Assembly: GCA_905192745.1 (NCBI GenBank)
Contig: CAJJLZ010000001.1
Coordinates: forward strand, 1-64,000
DNA length: 64,000 bases
Direction: 5' to 3'
Source: an uncultured Oscillospiraceae bacterium
Lineage (GTDB): Bacteria; Bacillota; Clostridia; Oscillospirales; Acutalibacteraceae
A model generated the notes under the pieces. It was not told the DNA's origin. It saw only the letters and a list, made by a program, of their open reading frames with translations, and searched no databases. The translations under genes were made by a program, and so were the position numbers. Below are positions 18,848 to 28,161 of the stretch, in pieces (within the stretch, counting starts at the first letter, position 1; every line of letters starts with the position of its first letter).

Positions 18848-21007
18848 GTGGAAAGAGGCATTTATTTTGACGGCTGGTATAAAAACAATCATTGCTATCA
18901 TCCCAGCCTACCGTTCCGCAGCATGCAGATGGTGGAGGATCTGGAGAAGTACGAGGGCACCATGCTGGTGTGGTCGGCGCTCGGCGGCGGCTCCATTTCG
19001 CTTCCCTATCTGGAAAACGAAGCCTTCGGCGAGGTGGACCCCCGCCTGCGCTTTTACGGCTTCATGAACGACAGCGAGTTTATCGCGGAATGCAATAAAC
19101 GCGGCATCAAGGTCTTCGGCATCGTGTTTGAGGTACAGGGCTGGGAATTCCCGGTGGTCCTCTCCGAAGACGGCAAATACATCAAGCAGATGAACGTCCT
19201 GCGGGATAAGGACCAGCCGCACGACTGGTACGGTCTGCGGGAATTTTCCAGCGGCAGGCATGACGGCCTGTTCCGCACCTCGCTGAAGGATTATTATCCC
19301 GACGGGATCATCAACAGCGACGGCGAACTGGTCACCGACCTGTGGGAGGAAGTGGCGGCCCGCACCTATAAGGGGGAGCCGGTGCACGCCCGCTGGGTCG
19401 AGGTGGTCGGCCACTCGGAGACCTGCTACCAGACCTGCCGCAACAACCCCGTCTGGCGCAACTATATGAAGAAGATTATTCAGATTCAGATCGATGCGGG
19501 CGTGGCCGGCATCCAGCTCGACGAAGCGGAGCTGCCGATCACCTCTCTGGGTGCGGGCGGCTGCTTCTGCAAGGACTGCCGCAAGCAGTTCACCGCCTAT
19601 CTCAAAGAGCTGCGGGCGGCCGGTAAGCTGAGCGCGGAATACGACGATATCGATCTGGAGACTTTCGACTATAAGGATTTCATTAACGACAACCATTACG
19701 ATTTCCCGAACGGCGCGCCGCTGTTTAAGGAATACTACGATTTCCAGCAGCGCGCGGTGAAAAAGCATTTCATCGAGCTGGTGGATTTCGCCCGGGACTA
19801 CGCCCGCCGGACCCAGAACCGTGAAATCGAGGTTTCCGCCAACTTTTTCAACCTGATGCCGGTGTATTACCCGATGGAGAACACGGTCGACGTGCTGATT
19901 ACCGAGATGAACAGCACCGTGTTCCGCCAGCCCCACTGGTATCGCTATGTGGCCGGCTATTCCAACACCAAACCGGTCGTGATCGCGGAAAACCCCTACG
20001 GCGGCGTGATTCCGGAGCTGCTGGAGATGCTGGATAAGGGCAGGGGTTACGACCTGTACCGCCTGCTCCTGCTGGAAGCCGCCACCTATGGCTGCAACAT
20101 GTCCATCCCCTACGGCGGCTGGATGGGCAATACCATCAAGGACGCGTTTTATCCGCCCCGCGACGTGACCGAGCAGGTGCAGAAGTTCCTCAAAAACAAC
20201 GAACGGCTGTATTCCAAGGCCAGCGCGGCGAACACAATGGTTATGTACAGCTACCCGAGCTACTACTGGCGCGAGGTCACCAAGGATTACACCGGCGACG
20301 TGCAGCAAAAGAAGGACAGCATCCTGTTCTATACCCCGACCGATATCATCGACGAAAACACCTCCCGCCTGCCTTTCTGGGAGGTTGTCAAGGAGCTGTC
20401 CGACCAGCAGGTGCTGTACGATGTGAAAATGTTCGGGGACGACGAGCTGCGGGTGGAAGACAGTTCTCTCGAAGAACTTGCGCAATATGACTTGATTGTT
20501 GTTCCGGATTGTGATATTCTGACGGTGAAACAGACCGAGGTGCTGGCCGGCTGTGTCCGGGAGGGTAAACGGTTACTCATCTTTGGCCGCGCCGGCGAAA
20601 ACGTTCCGGGCTGGCTGGACGCCGTCAAAGACAGCGAAAACGTTTACATCGCGGAAAATCCGGACAGCAAGCGGGAAGCGCTCGGCTGCTTCCGGGAGGC
20701 GTTCCGGGAAGCGTACGACGGTCTGTGGCAGCTGCGGGTGGACAACGCCGATGTGGGCGTCCATATGCAGGAATCCGCCGAATGCCGTTCCGTCCACCTC
20801 ATCAGCTACCGCTACGACGAAGAGGCTGACCGCATCGCGCCGATTCCGGAGCTTAACCTGTCCGTCCGGGTGCCGGAGAACATCACCGGCGTGATTCTGC
20901 ACACGATCGACGGTTCGGAAGTGAAGCATACCGTGGAAAAGGACGGCGACATCCTGCATGTGAAGCTTCAGGATATGCCGCTGTATCTGGCCGTGGAGCT
21001 CTGCTGA
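18848..21007 (+). CDS. Putative TIM-barrel glycoside hydrolase, family unassigned
   Basis: 719 residues without a signal peptide. The N-terminal two thirds looks like a TIM barrel related to GH42-like and hypothetical hydrolases: GIYFDGWYKNN start, then GIQLDEAELP followed by a Cys cluster CFCKDC (about 237-242), and LITEMNSTVF near the presumed last strands. The C-terminal part (about 480-620) has a Rossmann-like fold (LPFWEVVKELS, YDLIVVPDCDIL, GKRLLIFGRAGE) resembling beta-galactosidase trimerisation domains. Glu in DEAE and Glu in ITEM are the candidate acid/base and nucleophile, but this is inference. The GTG at 18848 follows GGAGGAG. It is cytoplasmic, 70 bases before the GH106-like gene. 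Confidence 0.65.
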   Translation: MERGIYFDGWYKNNHCYHPSLPFRSMQMVEDLEKYEGTMLVWSALGGGSISLPYLENEAFGEVDPRLRFYGFMNDSEFIAECNKRGIKVFGIVFEVQGWEFPVVLSEDGKYIKQMNVLRDKDQPHDWYGLREFSSGRHDGLFRTSLKDYYPDGIINSDGELVTDLWEEVAARTYKGEPVHARWVEVVGHSETCYQTCRNNPVWRNYMKKIIQIQIDAGVAGIQLDEAELPITSLGAGGCFCKDCRKQFTAYLKELRAAGKLSAEYDDIDLETFDYKDFINDNHYDFPNGAPLFKEYYDFQQRAVKKHFIELVDFARDYARRTQNREIEVSANFFNLMPVYYPMENTVDVLITEMNSTVFRQPHWYRYVAGYSNTKPVVIAENPYGGVIPELLEMLDKGRGYDLYRLLLLEAATYGCNMSIPYGGWMGNTIKDAFYPPRDVTEQVQKFLKNNERLYSKASAANTMVMYSYPSYYWREVTKDYTGDVQQKKDSILFYTPTDIIDENTSRLPFWEVVKELSDQQVLYDVKMFGDDELRVEDSSLEELAQYDLIVVPDCDILTVKQTEVLAGCVREGKRLLIFGRAGENVPGWLDAVKDSENVYIAENPDSKREALGCFREAFREAYDGLWQLRVDNADVGVHMQESAECRSVHLISYRYDEEADRIAPIPELNLSVRVPENITGVILHTIDGSEVKHTVEKDGDILHVKLQDMPLYLAVELC

Positions 21008-21077
21008 AACGCGGCGGACGCTCCGGCCCGGCGGTCCGCCGCCGGGCCCCCAATCCATAACAGAAGGATGTGACCGT

Positions 21078-24000
21078 ATGGACTATAACAAATTGACCGA
21101 CGGCGAAGCGCTGTCCGTGGAAAAGTTCAAAAACCCGTCGCCGGAGTTCGGCATCATGCCGTTCTGGTTCTGGAACGGCGAGATGGACTATGACGAGATG
21201 GAGTACCAGCTCCGTGAGCTGCACGCGAAGGGGATCCCCGGCATCCATATCCACGCCCGTTTCGGAATCAACGACTACTGCCCCTATATGGGCGAGGACT
21301 GGCTGGACCGGGTGGAATTCACCATCCGCAAGGCGCAGGAAATCGGGATGCAGGTCTGGATTTACGACGAATACAACTGGCCGAGCGGCACCTGCTGCAA
21401 GCAGGTCATGGAGAAAAACCCCGACCTGACCGAAGTGTATCTGGAAATGGTGGATAATTATATCCCCGGCCAGTATTTCATGTTTATGGAAGGCACCGAT
21501 TCCCGGTATAACGATCTGGAGGAGAGCGAACCGATTTACGCCTGCGCCATGAAGATCGAAGACATGGAAAAGGGCAATTTCGAGTATGTCGATCTCATGC
21601 CCACCCTGTCCTTCGACAAGGTTATCTCCTGGGAGGCCCCGAAGGGCCCTTGGAAACTGTGCTATTTCATCGAGCGCAAGGCAAACTGGTACTGCGACGT
21701 GCTCAACCCTGAATCCACGGAAAAGTTTCTGGAATACACCCACGAGCAGTATAAAAAACGGATCGGCGGCTCCTTCAGCAAGGACGTGAAGGGCTTCTTC
21801 ACCGACGAACCGGCTATGCTGTACTTCGAGTCCGCCGGCCAGAACAAGATTCTGCCGTGGTCCAAGCAGATGTTCAAAATTTTCAAGGAGCACAACGGGT
21901 ACGACCTGAAAAAGCACCTGCCCAAGCTGTTCTTCGATCTGGGCGGCGACACCGAGCAGGTCCGTTACGATTTTTGGAGCTGCCTGTCCAAACAGTACGA
22001 AAAAGCCTATTACAAGCAGATCGCGGACTGGTGCGAGGCGAACGACACCAAGTTCACCGGCCACCTGCTGTATGAGGAATCCCTGCGGCAGCACGCGCGC
22101 ACCGGCGGCAACCTGTTCCATATGCTCCGGCACATGGATATGACCGGCGTGGATCATCTGTATCCCCGCATCGGTACCCGGGAAATGCCGAACGAGCACG
22201 TCGCGCTGAAGATTGCCAGCTCCGCCGCCCACCAGAACGGCAGCGTCCGCCTGATCTGCGAGTCGATGGGCGGCTCCTACTGGGACTGCTCGATGGAGCG
22301 GATGAAGTGGATCGCCGACTGGGAATACATCCTCGGCGTGAACATCTTCACCCCCCACGGCTTCCATTACTCCATCGAAGGCGAACGCAAGCGCGACTGG
22401 CCGCCGTCCCAGTTCTATCATCACACCTGGTGGAAGCAGTATAAGCTGTTCAACGATTATATGACCCGTCTGGGCTATCTGGTCACCAGCGGCCGCCATG
22501 TGGCGAAGGTCGCGATCCTTTACCCGATGAACAGCATCTGGGCCAACTATATGCCCCAGACGACCACCAAGATCGGCGATACCATTGAAAACGACTGGAA
22601 CTACATGACCGACCGCCTCCTCCGCCTGCACATCGATTTCGACTACATTGACGAGGATGTGCTGCGCGACTGCACCATCGAGGACGGCAAGCTCTGTATC
22701 CGGGACGAAAAATACGAAATGCTGATGCTGCCCCCCGTCACCCATATCAAGGCCTCCACGCTGGATATTCTGGAGGACTTCTATGCGAAGGGCGGCAAGA
22801 TCGGCGGCGACGCGCTGCTGCCCTGCAAAACCGTCGAGGGCGACGCGGGCGACCTCTGCGGCCGGCTGGAGAAGCTGTTCGGCGTGAACCCGGCGGCCCT
22901 GCGCGACGCGTTCCTTTCTTCGGATGAAAAGGGCCAGTCCCTCCTTGTGAACGAGAACGGGAAGGGCGGCAAGGCGGTCTTTGTGACCGGTCAGGGCTTC
23001 GACGCCAACGACGGGCTGGAAATTCTGGAGAAGACGATGCTGGAATGCGTTACCCCCGAAATCCGGATCGATAACGACGAGGTGTTCTACCTCCACCGTG
23101 TGAAGGACGGACAGGATTTCTTCTTCCTGAGCAATCCGGTGGAAAAGGGCGCGGAAATCACCGTCACCCTGAAGGGCGAGGTGCAGCCGCAGCTCTGGAA
23201 CCTCGAAAACGGCGATATCACCGACATGCAGGTCTACCGCGTCGAAAACGGGGAGACCACCTTCCGGCTTACCATGCAGCCGTATGGCTCCCATATGGTC
23301 AGCTTCACCTCCGGCCCGGCCGCCGCGCACGCGGTGGAATCCGACCTGACGCTGACGGAGGTCGGCGGCACGGTCAAGGGCTACGGCCGGCTGGAACAGG
23401 ACGGCAGGGTCGTCCTCTCCCTGAACGGAAAAGAACAGGTCCTGCCGGTGAAGGCGCAGAAGCCGCTGGCCGACCTGACCTTCGCGGACGACTGGTCCTT
23501 CGCGGTGAACGCGCCCAACGCGCTGCTTACCGATCAGTGGAAGATGCGGATCGACGACGGAACCCCCGTGGACGTCGCCGCGATCAGCGCCCCGGATTAT
23601 GCGTTCGACGGCTGGTTCGATATGCGCATGGGCGCGTGGGAACTTCAGCTTCCCGAGGAGCGGGACGAAAACACCTACCCGGTGGATCTGTGGTATGTCA
23701 CCCACTTTGAGGCGGAAACGCTTCCGGACGATCTCCGGCTGATGATCGACGGCTTCAAGGGTGAGAAATACGAGCTTTACATCAACGGCAAGCGGATGAC
23801 CGAGACCCCGGTGCGCAGCTTCCTCGACGCCGAGATGAAGGAAGTCCCGCTGAAGGGCTATGCGGTCGAGGGCGTGAACGCCGTCGCCGTGAAGCTCACC
23901 GTGCGCAAGAAGTCGGACGGCATGATCGATCTGCTGAAGATCATCGGCGACTTCCGTGTGAAGGAATGCTGCGGCCGCGAGATTATCGCCGCCCCGGCCC

Positions 24001-24353
24001 GGACCATCCGCACCGGCGACTGGGTGCCGCAGGGCCTGCCTTATTTCTCGGGCACCGGCTCCTACACTCAGGTGATCGACGTTCCGGCCGATTATGTCGG
24101 CAAGGCCCTTTTCCTGCGCGCCTCGGTGGGCGCCGACGTGCTGGAAGTGGATGTGAACGGACGGTTTGTCGGCACCTGCCTGTGGAATCCCTATGTCCTC
24201 GATATCTCCGACTATATCATGGAGGGCAAAAACGAGATCACCCTGCGGGTGGTCAATACCGTGATGAATATTCTGGAGGGCACCCGCAACAAATCCGGCC
24301 TGTTCGACGCGTCCATTACGGCGTGCGACCGGTACGAGCTGAAGGCGGAATAA
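21078..24353 (+). CDS. GH106-like glycoside hydrolase (alpha-L-rhamnosidase-like)
   Basis: 1091 residues, no signal peptide. The N-terminus has the pattern seen in GH106-like enzymes: PFWFWNGEM, then GIPGIHIHAR, then VWIYDEYNWPSG. A barrel continues to about 560, followed by a beta-sandwich and two galactose-binding-like domains toward the C-terminus (LRLMIDGFKGEKYELYING; LEVDVNGRFVGTCLW). Members remove alpha-L-rhamnose or act on related sugars; the true substrate is uncertain because the family contains many uncharacterised branches. AGAAGGA precedes the ATG. It probably works in the cytoplasm on imported oligosaccharides, together with the preceding hydrolase. Confidence 0.7.
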   Translation: MDYNKLTDGEALSVEKFKNPSPEFGIMPFWFWNGEMDYDEMEYQLRELHAKGIPGIHIHARFGINDYCPYMGEDWLDRVEFTIRKAQEIGMQVWIYDEYNWPSGTCCKQVMEKNPDLTEVYLEMVDNYIPGQYFMFMEGTDSRYNDLEESEPIYACAMKIEDMEKGNFEYVDLMPTLSFDKVISWEAPKGPWKLCYFIERKANWYCDVLNPESTEKFLEYTHEQYKKRIGGSFSKDVKGFFTDEPAMLYFESAGQNKILPWSKQMFKIFKEHNGYDLKKHLPKLFFDLGGDTEQVRYDFWSCLSKQYEKAYYKQIADWCEANDTKFTGHLLYEESLRQHARTGGNLFHMLRHMDMTGVDHLYPRIGTREMPNEHVALKIASSAAHQNGSVRLICESMGGSYWDCSMERMKWIADWEYILGVNIFTPHGFHYSIEGERKRDWPPSQFYHHTWWKQYKLFNDYMTRLGYLVTSGRHVAKVAILYPMNSIWANYMPQTTTKIGDTIENDWNYMTDRLLRLHIDFDYIDEDVLRDCTIEDGKLCIRDEKYEMLMLPPVTHIKASTLDILEDFYAKGGKIGGDALLPCKTVEGDAGDLCGRLEKLFGVNPAALRDAFLSSDEKGQSLLVNENGKGGKAVFVTGQGFDANDGLEILEKTMLECVTPEIRIDNDEVFYLHRVKDGQDFFFLSNPVEKGAEITVTLKGEVQPQLWNLENGDITDMQVYRVENGETTFRLTMQPYGSHMVSFTSGPAAAHAVESDLTLTEVGGTVKGYGRLEQDGRVVLSLNGKEQVLPVKAQKPLADLTFADDWSFAVNAPNALLTDQWKMRIDDGTPVDVAAISAPDYAFDGWFDMRMGAWELQLPEERDENTYPVDLWYVTHFEAETLPDDLRLMIDGFKGEKYELYINGKRMTETPVRSFLDAEMKEVPLKGYAVEGVNAVAVKLTVRKKSDGMIDLLKIIGDFRVKECCGREIIAAPARTIRTGDWVPQGLPYFSGTGSYTQVIDVPADYVGKALFLRASVGADVLEVDVNGRFVGTCLWNPYVLDISDYIMEGKNEITLRVVNTVMNILEGTRNKSGLFDASITACDRYELKAE

Positions 24354-24512
24354 CCACGGCCCTCCGGGCACACAGACGAACATTGTCATCCGATACAGCG
24401 GGGCCCGGTCTTTCCGGTCCTCGCTGTATCTGGGTATAATCCAGAGTAGAAGGTTTTTCTTCTCCCTCCGGCCCCTGCCGGGGCGGATATTTACAGAAGG
24501 GCTGGCATAACG

Positions 24513-25160
24513 ATGCGGAAATATACGGGCAAGGAATGGGCGCTCCGCCTCACAACCCTGTTTCTCGGCGCGGTGGTGACCGCACTGGGCGTTTCCCTTT
24601 TCCTGCTGACCGATTTCGGAATGGACCCGTTTACCATGCTGGTGAACGGCGTACATAAAACCTTTCCCATGATTTCAAACGGTCTGGCGCATTTTCTGAT
24701 TAATATGCTCCTGCTGGTGATTATTTTCTTCACCGCCCGCCGGTATATTTTTGTCGGCACGCTGGTGGCGCTGACGTGTACCGGGCTGTTTGTGGATATC
24801 TGGAGCGCGGTGTTCAGCCCCTTTATTCACTCCGGACTGCCGATCGCCGCCCGGGTGGCCTGTCTGGTCGTCGGCACGGTGATCGTGGGGGCGGGGGTCA
24901 GCCTCTTTACCCAGCCCCGGATGGGGGCCGGGCCGAACGATCTGGTGTCCATCATCCTGAGCGAAAAGCTCCAGTTTAAAATCCGGTGGACCCGGATCGG
25001 CGTGGACGCCTTCTGGGTGGTCGGCGGGATGCTGCTCGGCGCCCGGCTGGGGCTGGGCACGGTGGTCGGTCTGCTGCTGACCGGCCCTTCCATTCAGGTG
25101 TTCAACGCCCTGTTCGCCCGCACGCCGCTGGCCGTGAAGCCGGCGGCTGAAAATACCTGA
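24513..25160 (+). CDS. YczE/YyaS-like integral membrane protein
   Basis: 215 residues with five predicted membrane segments. The signature LTDFGMDPFTMLVNG near the N-terminus and RMGAGPNDLVS in the middle match the YczE/YitT-like family. Function is unknown; transport or membrane signalling has been proposed for relatives. It starts a run of closely spaced genes (YczE-like, ureidoglycolate lyase-like, nucleoside hydrolase). A 9-bp inverted repeat (GATACAGCG, from 24391) and a TATAAT (24435-24440) lie upstream, so a separate promoter is possible but its -35 is poor. Confidence 0.75.
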   Translation: MRKYTGKEWALRLTTLFLGAVVTALGVSLFLLTDFGMDPFTMLVNGVHKTFPMISNGLAHFLINMLLLVIIFFTARRYIFVGTLVALTCTGLFVDIWSAVFSPFIHSGLPIAARVACLVVGTVIVGAGVSLFTQPRMGAGPNDLVSIILSEKLQFKIRWTRIGVDAFWVVGGMLLGARLGLGTVVGLLLTGPSIQVFNALFARTPLAVKPAAENT

Positions 25161-25209
25161 TCCGTCCGTCATTATACGGCGTTGTCTGTTTAGAAAGGAG
25201 CCGATCGGC

Positions 25210-25707
25210 ATGGATATTTCCCTGAAACTGCAAAAGATTACCCCGGAAAATTTCGCGGAGTACGGCGAGGTGATCGTTCCCCGCGCCGGAACCCCCGATT
25301 CCTCCGGCCCCGACCACAACTGGTGGGACGCGCTGGCCCTCGCGGAACTGGGGATCGCTTCCTTCGGCATTGTGGAGGCAATCAGCACCGGCGATTATCA
25401 TCAGGCTTCGCTGGAACAGCATGCCCGCACGAAAGAAATATTGATCCCGGTGGAAAAGGATATCCTCCTGGTGCTGGCGAAGGCCGACGCCTTCGAGGGC
25501 GCGCCCGACCCGGCGAAATTCGCCGCGTTTTACGCCGCCGCCGGTTCGGTGGTGATCCTGAACGAGGGCGTCTGGCATAAGGCCCCGATGGTTCTGTCCG
25601 GGCGGGCGGCCTGCATCGTCCTGTACAGGGCGGGCACCGGCGCAAACGACAAGGTAGTGCTGGATATGGCCGACAAGGGCCTGAATATCGTGGTGGACAG
25701 CCTGTAA
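25210..25707 (+). CDS. Ureidoglycolate lyase-like cupin (AllA family)
   Basis: 165 residues. Family features are ITPENFAEYGEVI at the N-terminus, the strand segment LEQHARTKEILIPVEKDI, and EGVWHKAPMVL in the second half. True AllA converts ureidoglycolate to glyoxylate and urea, but no other allantoin genes are present, so this copy may act on another small ureido or sugar-derived compound. AAAGGAG lies 9 bases before the ATG. It sits 36 bases before a nucleoside hydrolase gene, which hints at a shared pathway for nucleoside-like compounds. Confidence 0.75.
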   Translation: MDISLKLQKITPENFAEYGEVIVPRAGTPDSSGPDHNWWDALALAELGIASFGIVEAISTGDYHQASLEQHARTKEILIPVEKDILLVLAKADAFEGAPDPAKFAAFYAAAGSVVILNEGVWHKAPMVLSGRAACIVLYRAGTGANDKVVLDMADKGLNIVVDSL

Positions 25708-25743
25708 AGGCCCGTAGAAAGCTGAATAATAGGAGGAACCCGT

Positions 25744-26619
25744 ATGACCGCACCCCGGAACATCCTGATCGATACCGATATCGGCGGGGATATCGACGAC
25801 GCGCTGGCCCTCGCCCTCGCGCTGAATTCCCCCGAGGTCAACGTGGTGGGGATCACCACCAACTATCTGGCGAACGCCTGGCGGACCGATTTAACCCGCG
25901 AACTGCTCGCGGTGTACGGCCGTTCCGACATAGAGGTGGCGATGGGGGCGGAAAAGCCGCTCCTCGGCTGGTGGGACGATAACCATACCCCACCTGAAAA
26001 GCCGGTCAGCCGCGGGGCGGACGGGCGGCTCCTTCCCTGCGCCTGCGATTATATCGTGGAAAAGGCGGAGACTGTGGAAGATCTCACCATCGTGGCGATC
26101 GGCCCGATGACCAGCGTGGGGCTGGCCTTCGCCAAGGCCCCGCATCTGGCGAAACGGGTGAAGGTGGTGCTGATGGGCGGGCAGACGGATAAAGCCTTTC
26201 CCGAATGGAATATTCAGTGCGACCCCGAGGCCGCCGCCATTGTTTTCGATTCCGGCGCGCCGATCACCATGGTCGGGTTGGACGTGACCACCCGCTGCAC
26301 CTTTACACAGGAGGATATCGCGCGGATCAAAGCGGCGGATAACCCGCGGGCGCGGCATCTTTCCGGTATGCTGGACACTTTTCTGGAAAAATTTCAGTTT
26401 CTCCCCATCCTGCACGACCCGCTGGCCCTTTCCGCCCTGATCTGGGACGATCTGCTTACCTTCGAGGATAAGCTGATCCGGGTGGAAACCACGGGGAAAT
26501 ACACCCGCGGGGTTACAATGGACGACAGCTGGGGGCATACCGAAAAGAACGCCCGGGTCGCAGTGGACGTCCGGGCGGAGGAGTTCAGGGAACGCCTGCT
26601 CGGCCGCCTGCTCGGCTGA
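25744..26619 (+). CDS. Inosine-uridine-type nucleoside hydrolase
   Basis: 291 residues. The N-terminal calcium-binding motif DTDIGGDIDDALAL (family DTDxGxDDxxA) is clear, and a later VGLDVTTRC matches the region preceding the second metal ligand. The family hydrolyses N-glycosidic bonds of nucleosides to ribose and base. GGAGG precedes the ATG. Surroundings are carbohydrate genes, so the natural substrate may be a modified nucleoside or N-riboside. Confidence 0.88.
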   Translation: MTAPRNILIDTDIGGDIDDALALALALNSPEVNVVGITTNYLANAWRTDLTRELLAVYGRSDIEVAMGAEKPLLGWWDDNHTPPEKPVSRGADGRLLPCACDYIVEKAETVEDLTIVAIGPMTSVGLAFAKAPHLAKRVKVVLMGGQTDKAFPEWNIQCDPEAAAIVFDSGAPITMVGLDVTTRCTFTQEDIARIKAADNPRARHLSGMLDTFLEKFQFLPILHDPLALSALIWDDLLTFEDKLIRVETTGKYTRGVTMDDSWGHTEKNARVAVDVRAEEFRERLLGRLLG

Positions 26620-26705
26620 CGGAGCCGGAAGAAAAGCCGGTGATAAGTTAGTGCTTAACCAGTGCTTTTGAAAAGGAAAAACAGCGATTGAAAAGGAAGA
26701 TGACC

Positions 26706-28112
26706 ATGAAAAAACTGGCGTTGATCGGGGGCGGAAGCGTCCGCACTTTCTATTTTGTAGAATCTCTGGTGAAATTTCACGAAGAATTGGGCATCGGCTC
26801 CCTGTCCATCATGGACAACGATCCGGAAAAACTGAATATTTTCGGCGGCATCGGAGCTTATCTCGTAAAAAAATCCGGCAGCAAGCTGGAAGTTACGCTG
26901 ACGGAGGACTTCACCGAGGCGGTGACCGGCGCGGATTATGTGGTCACCACCCTGCGGGTGGGACAGGACGAAGCCCGCTGCAGGGACGAGCGCATTGCGC
27001 TCAATATGGGGCTGATCGGGCAGGAAACCACCGGAGCCGGCGGCTTTTCCTACGCCGTCCGCACAATCCCGACCATCCTCGAGTATATGCGGATCATCAA
27101 GGAAAAGAGCAACAACGCCACCGTATTTAATTTCACCAATCCCTCCGGACTGGTGACGCAGGCGATTGTGGACGCCGGATACGACAACGTGATCGGTATC
27201 TGCGACAACGCGACCGGCATTAAGATCGACCTGTCCAATGCGCTGAAGATCAATGCGAGCGAAATGGTGGTGGGGGTGTACGGCCTTAACCATCTGTCCT
27301 GGGCGAACAGCGTGGATATCGGCGGGGTGGACGTATTGCCCCGGCTGATGGCGAACGAGGATTTTATTCGCGGCTTTCATCAGTTCGATTACTTCGACCG
27401 TGACCTGATCCGCCATCTGGGCGAGATTCCCAACGGCTATCTGTACTACTATTACCACCGGGAACGCGCGCTGAAAAACCTGCTGGAAGCGCCGATGTCC
27501 CGCGGTGAAAGCATTAAGGCGATCAACGATAAGATGATGGCCGAGCTGCGGAAGATCGATATCGACAAGGAGCCGGAACGCGCCATTGAAGTGTATCGTC
27601 ACTTCATGCACGAACGCGAGGGCAGCTATATGAGCATCGAGCTGGGCAGCGGCCATCAGCACTTCGCGCCCCCGGACGCGGATAAGCTGGGCATCCGTGA
27701 GCTGCTGGGCAACCGCCCCTTCAACGAAGTGTACGAGGGCTACGCCGGCGTGGTGTTTAACTATATCGACAGCGTTAACCACAACAAAGGCATTGATCTG
27801 GCGGTCAGCGTGGCCAACCGCGGCGCGATCGAAGGGCTGGCGGACGACGATGTGGTGGAGGTTACCTGCATCATCGACAAGGACGGCGCCCATCCGATGA
27901 CCTTCAAGAATCTGCCGGAAAGCAACATGCTGCTGGTTCATACCATTAAGCGGTATGAGAAGCTGACGGTGGAGGCGGTGAAGCACAAGTCCAGGGAACT
28001 GGCGGTGGAAGCGCTTACCATCCATCCGCTGGTCGGCTCCTATTCTCTGGCGAAGGAACTGGTGGATCAGTACAGCGAAGCCAACAAGCCGTATATCGGC
28101 GAGTGGAAATAA
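26706..28112 (+). CDS. GH4 family glycosidase
   Basis: 468 residues of the NAD- and metal-dependent GH4 family. The NAD-binding loop is LIGGGSVRTFYFVESL at the N-terminus, followed by NFTNPSG and GICDNATG (metal-ligand Cys about 166) and GLNHLSW (His about 196). The mechanism is oxidation at C3 and elimination. The closest subgroup appears to be 6-phospho-beta-glucosidase-like, but the CNxP pattern is altered to CDNA, so specificity is open. The ATG at 26706 is chosen for its AAAAGGAAG site over the ATG at 26688. It is followed by a PfkB kinase and an amidohydrolase. Confidence 0.85.
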   Translation: MKKLALIGGGSVRTFYFVESLVKFHEELGIGSLSIMDNDPEKLNIFGGIGAYLVKKSGSKLEVTLTEDFTEAVTGADYVVTTLRVGQDEARCRDERIALNMGLIGQETTGAGGFSYAVRTIPTILEYMRIIKEKSNNATVFNFTNPSGLVTQAIVDAGYDNVIGICDNATGIKIDLSNALKINASEMVVGVYGLNHLSWANSVDIGGVDVLPRLMANEDFIRGFHQFDYFDRDLIRHLGEIPNGYLYYYYHRERALKNLLEAPMSRGESIKAINDKMMAELRKIDIDKEPERAIEVYRHFMHEREGSYMSIELGSGHQHFAPPDADKLGIRELLGNRPFNEVYEGYAGVVFNYIDSVNHNKGIDLAVSVANRGAIEGLADDDVVEVTCIIDKDGAHPMTFKNLPESNMLLVHTIKRYEKLTVEAVKHKSRELAVEALTIHPLVGSYSLAKELVDQYSEANKPYIGEWK

Positions 28113-28161
28113 CAAACAGCCGCCGTTTTCTTAACCGGACTGTGAAAGGGGGGTTACTCCG

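Noticed and set aside
20883..24656. A 1257-codon open frame on the minus strand opposite the GH106-like gene
   Set aside because: It mirrors a well-supported plus-strand gene in a GC-rich sequence, has no domain I recognise, and shows a His/Val/Gln-rich antisense composition.
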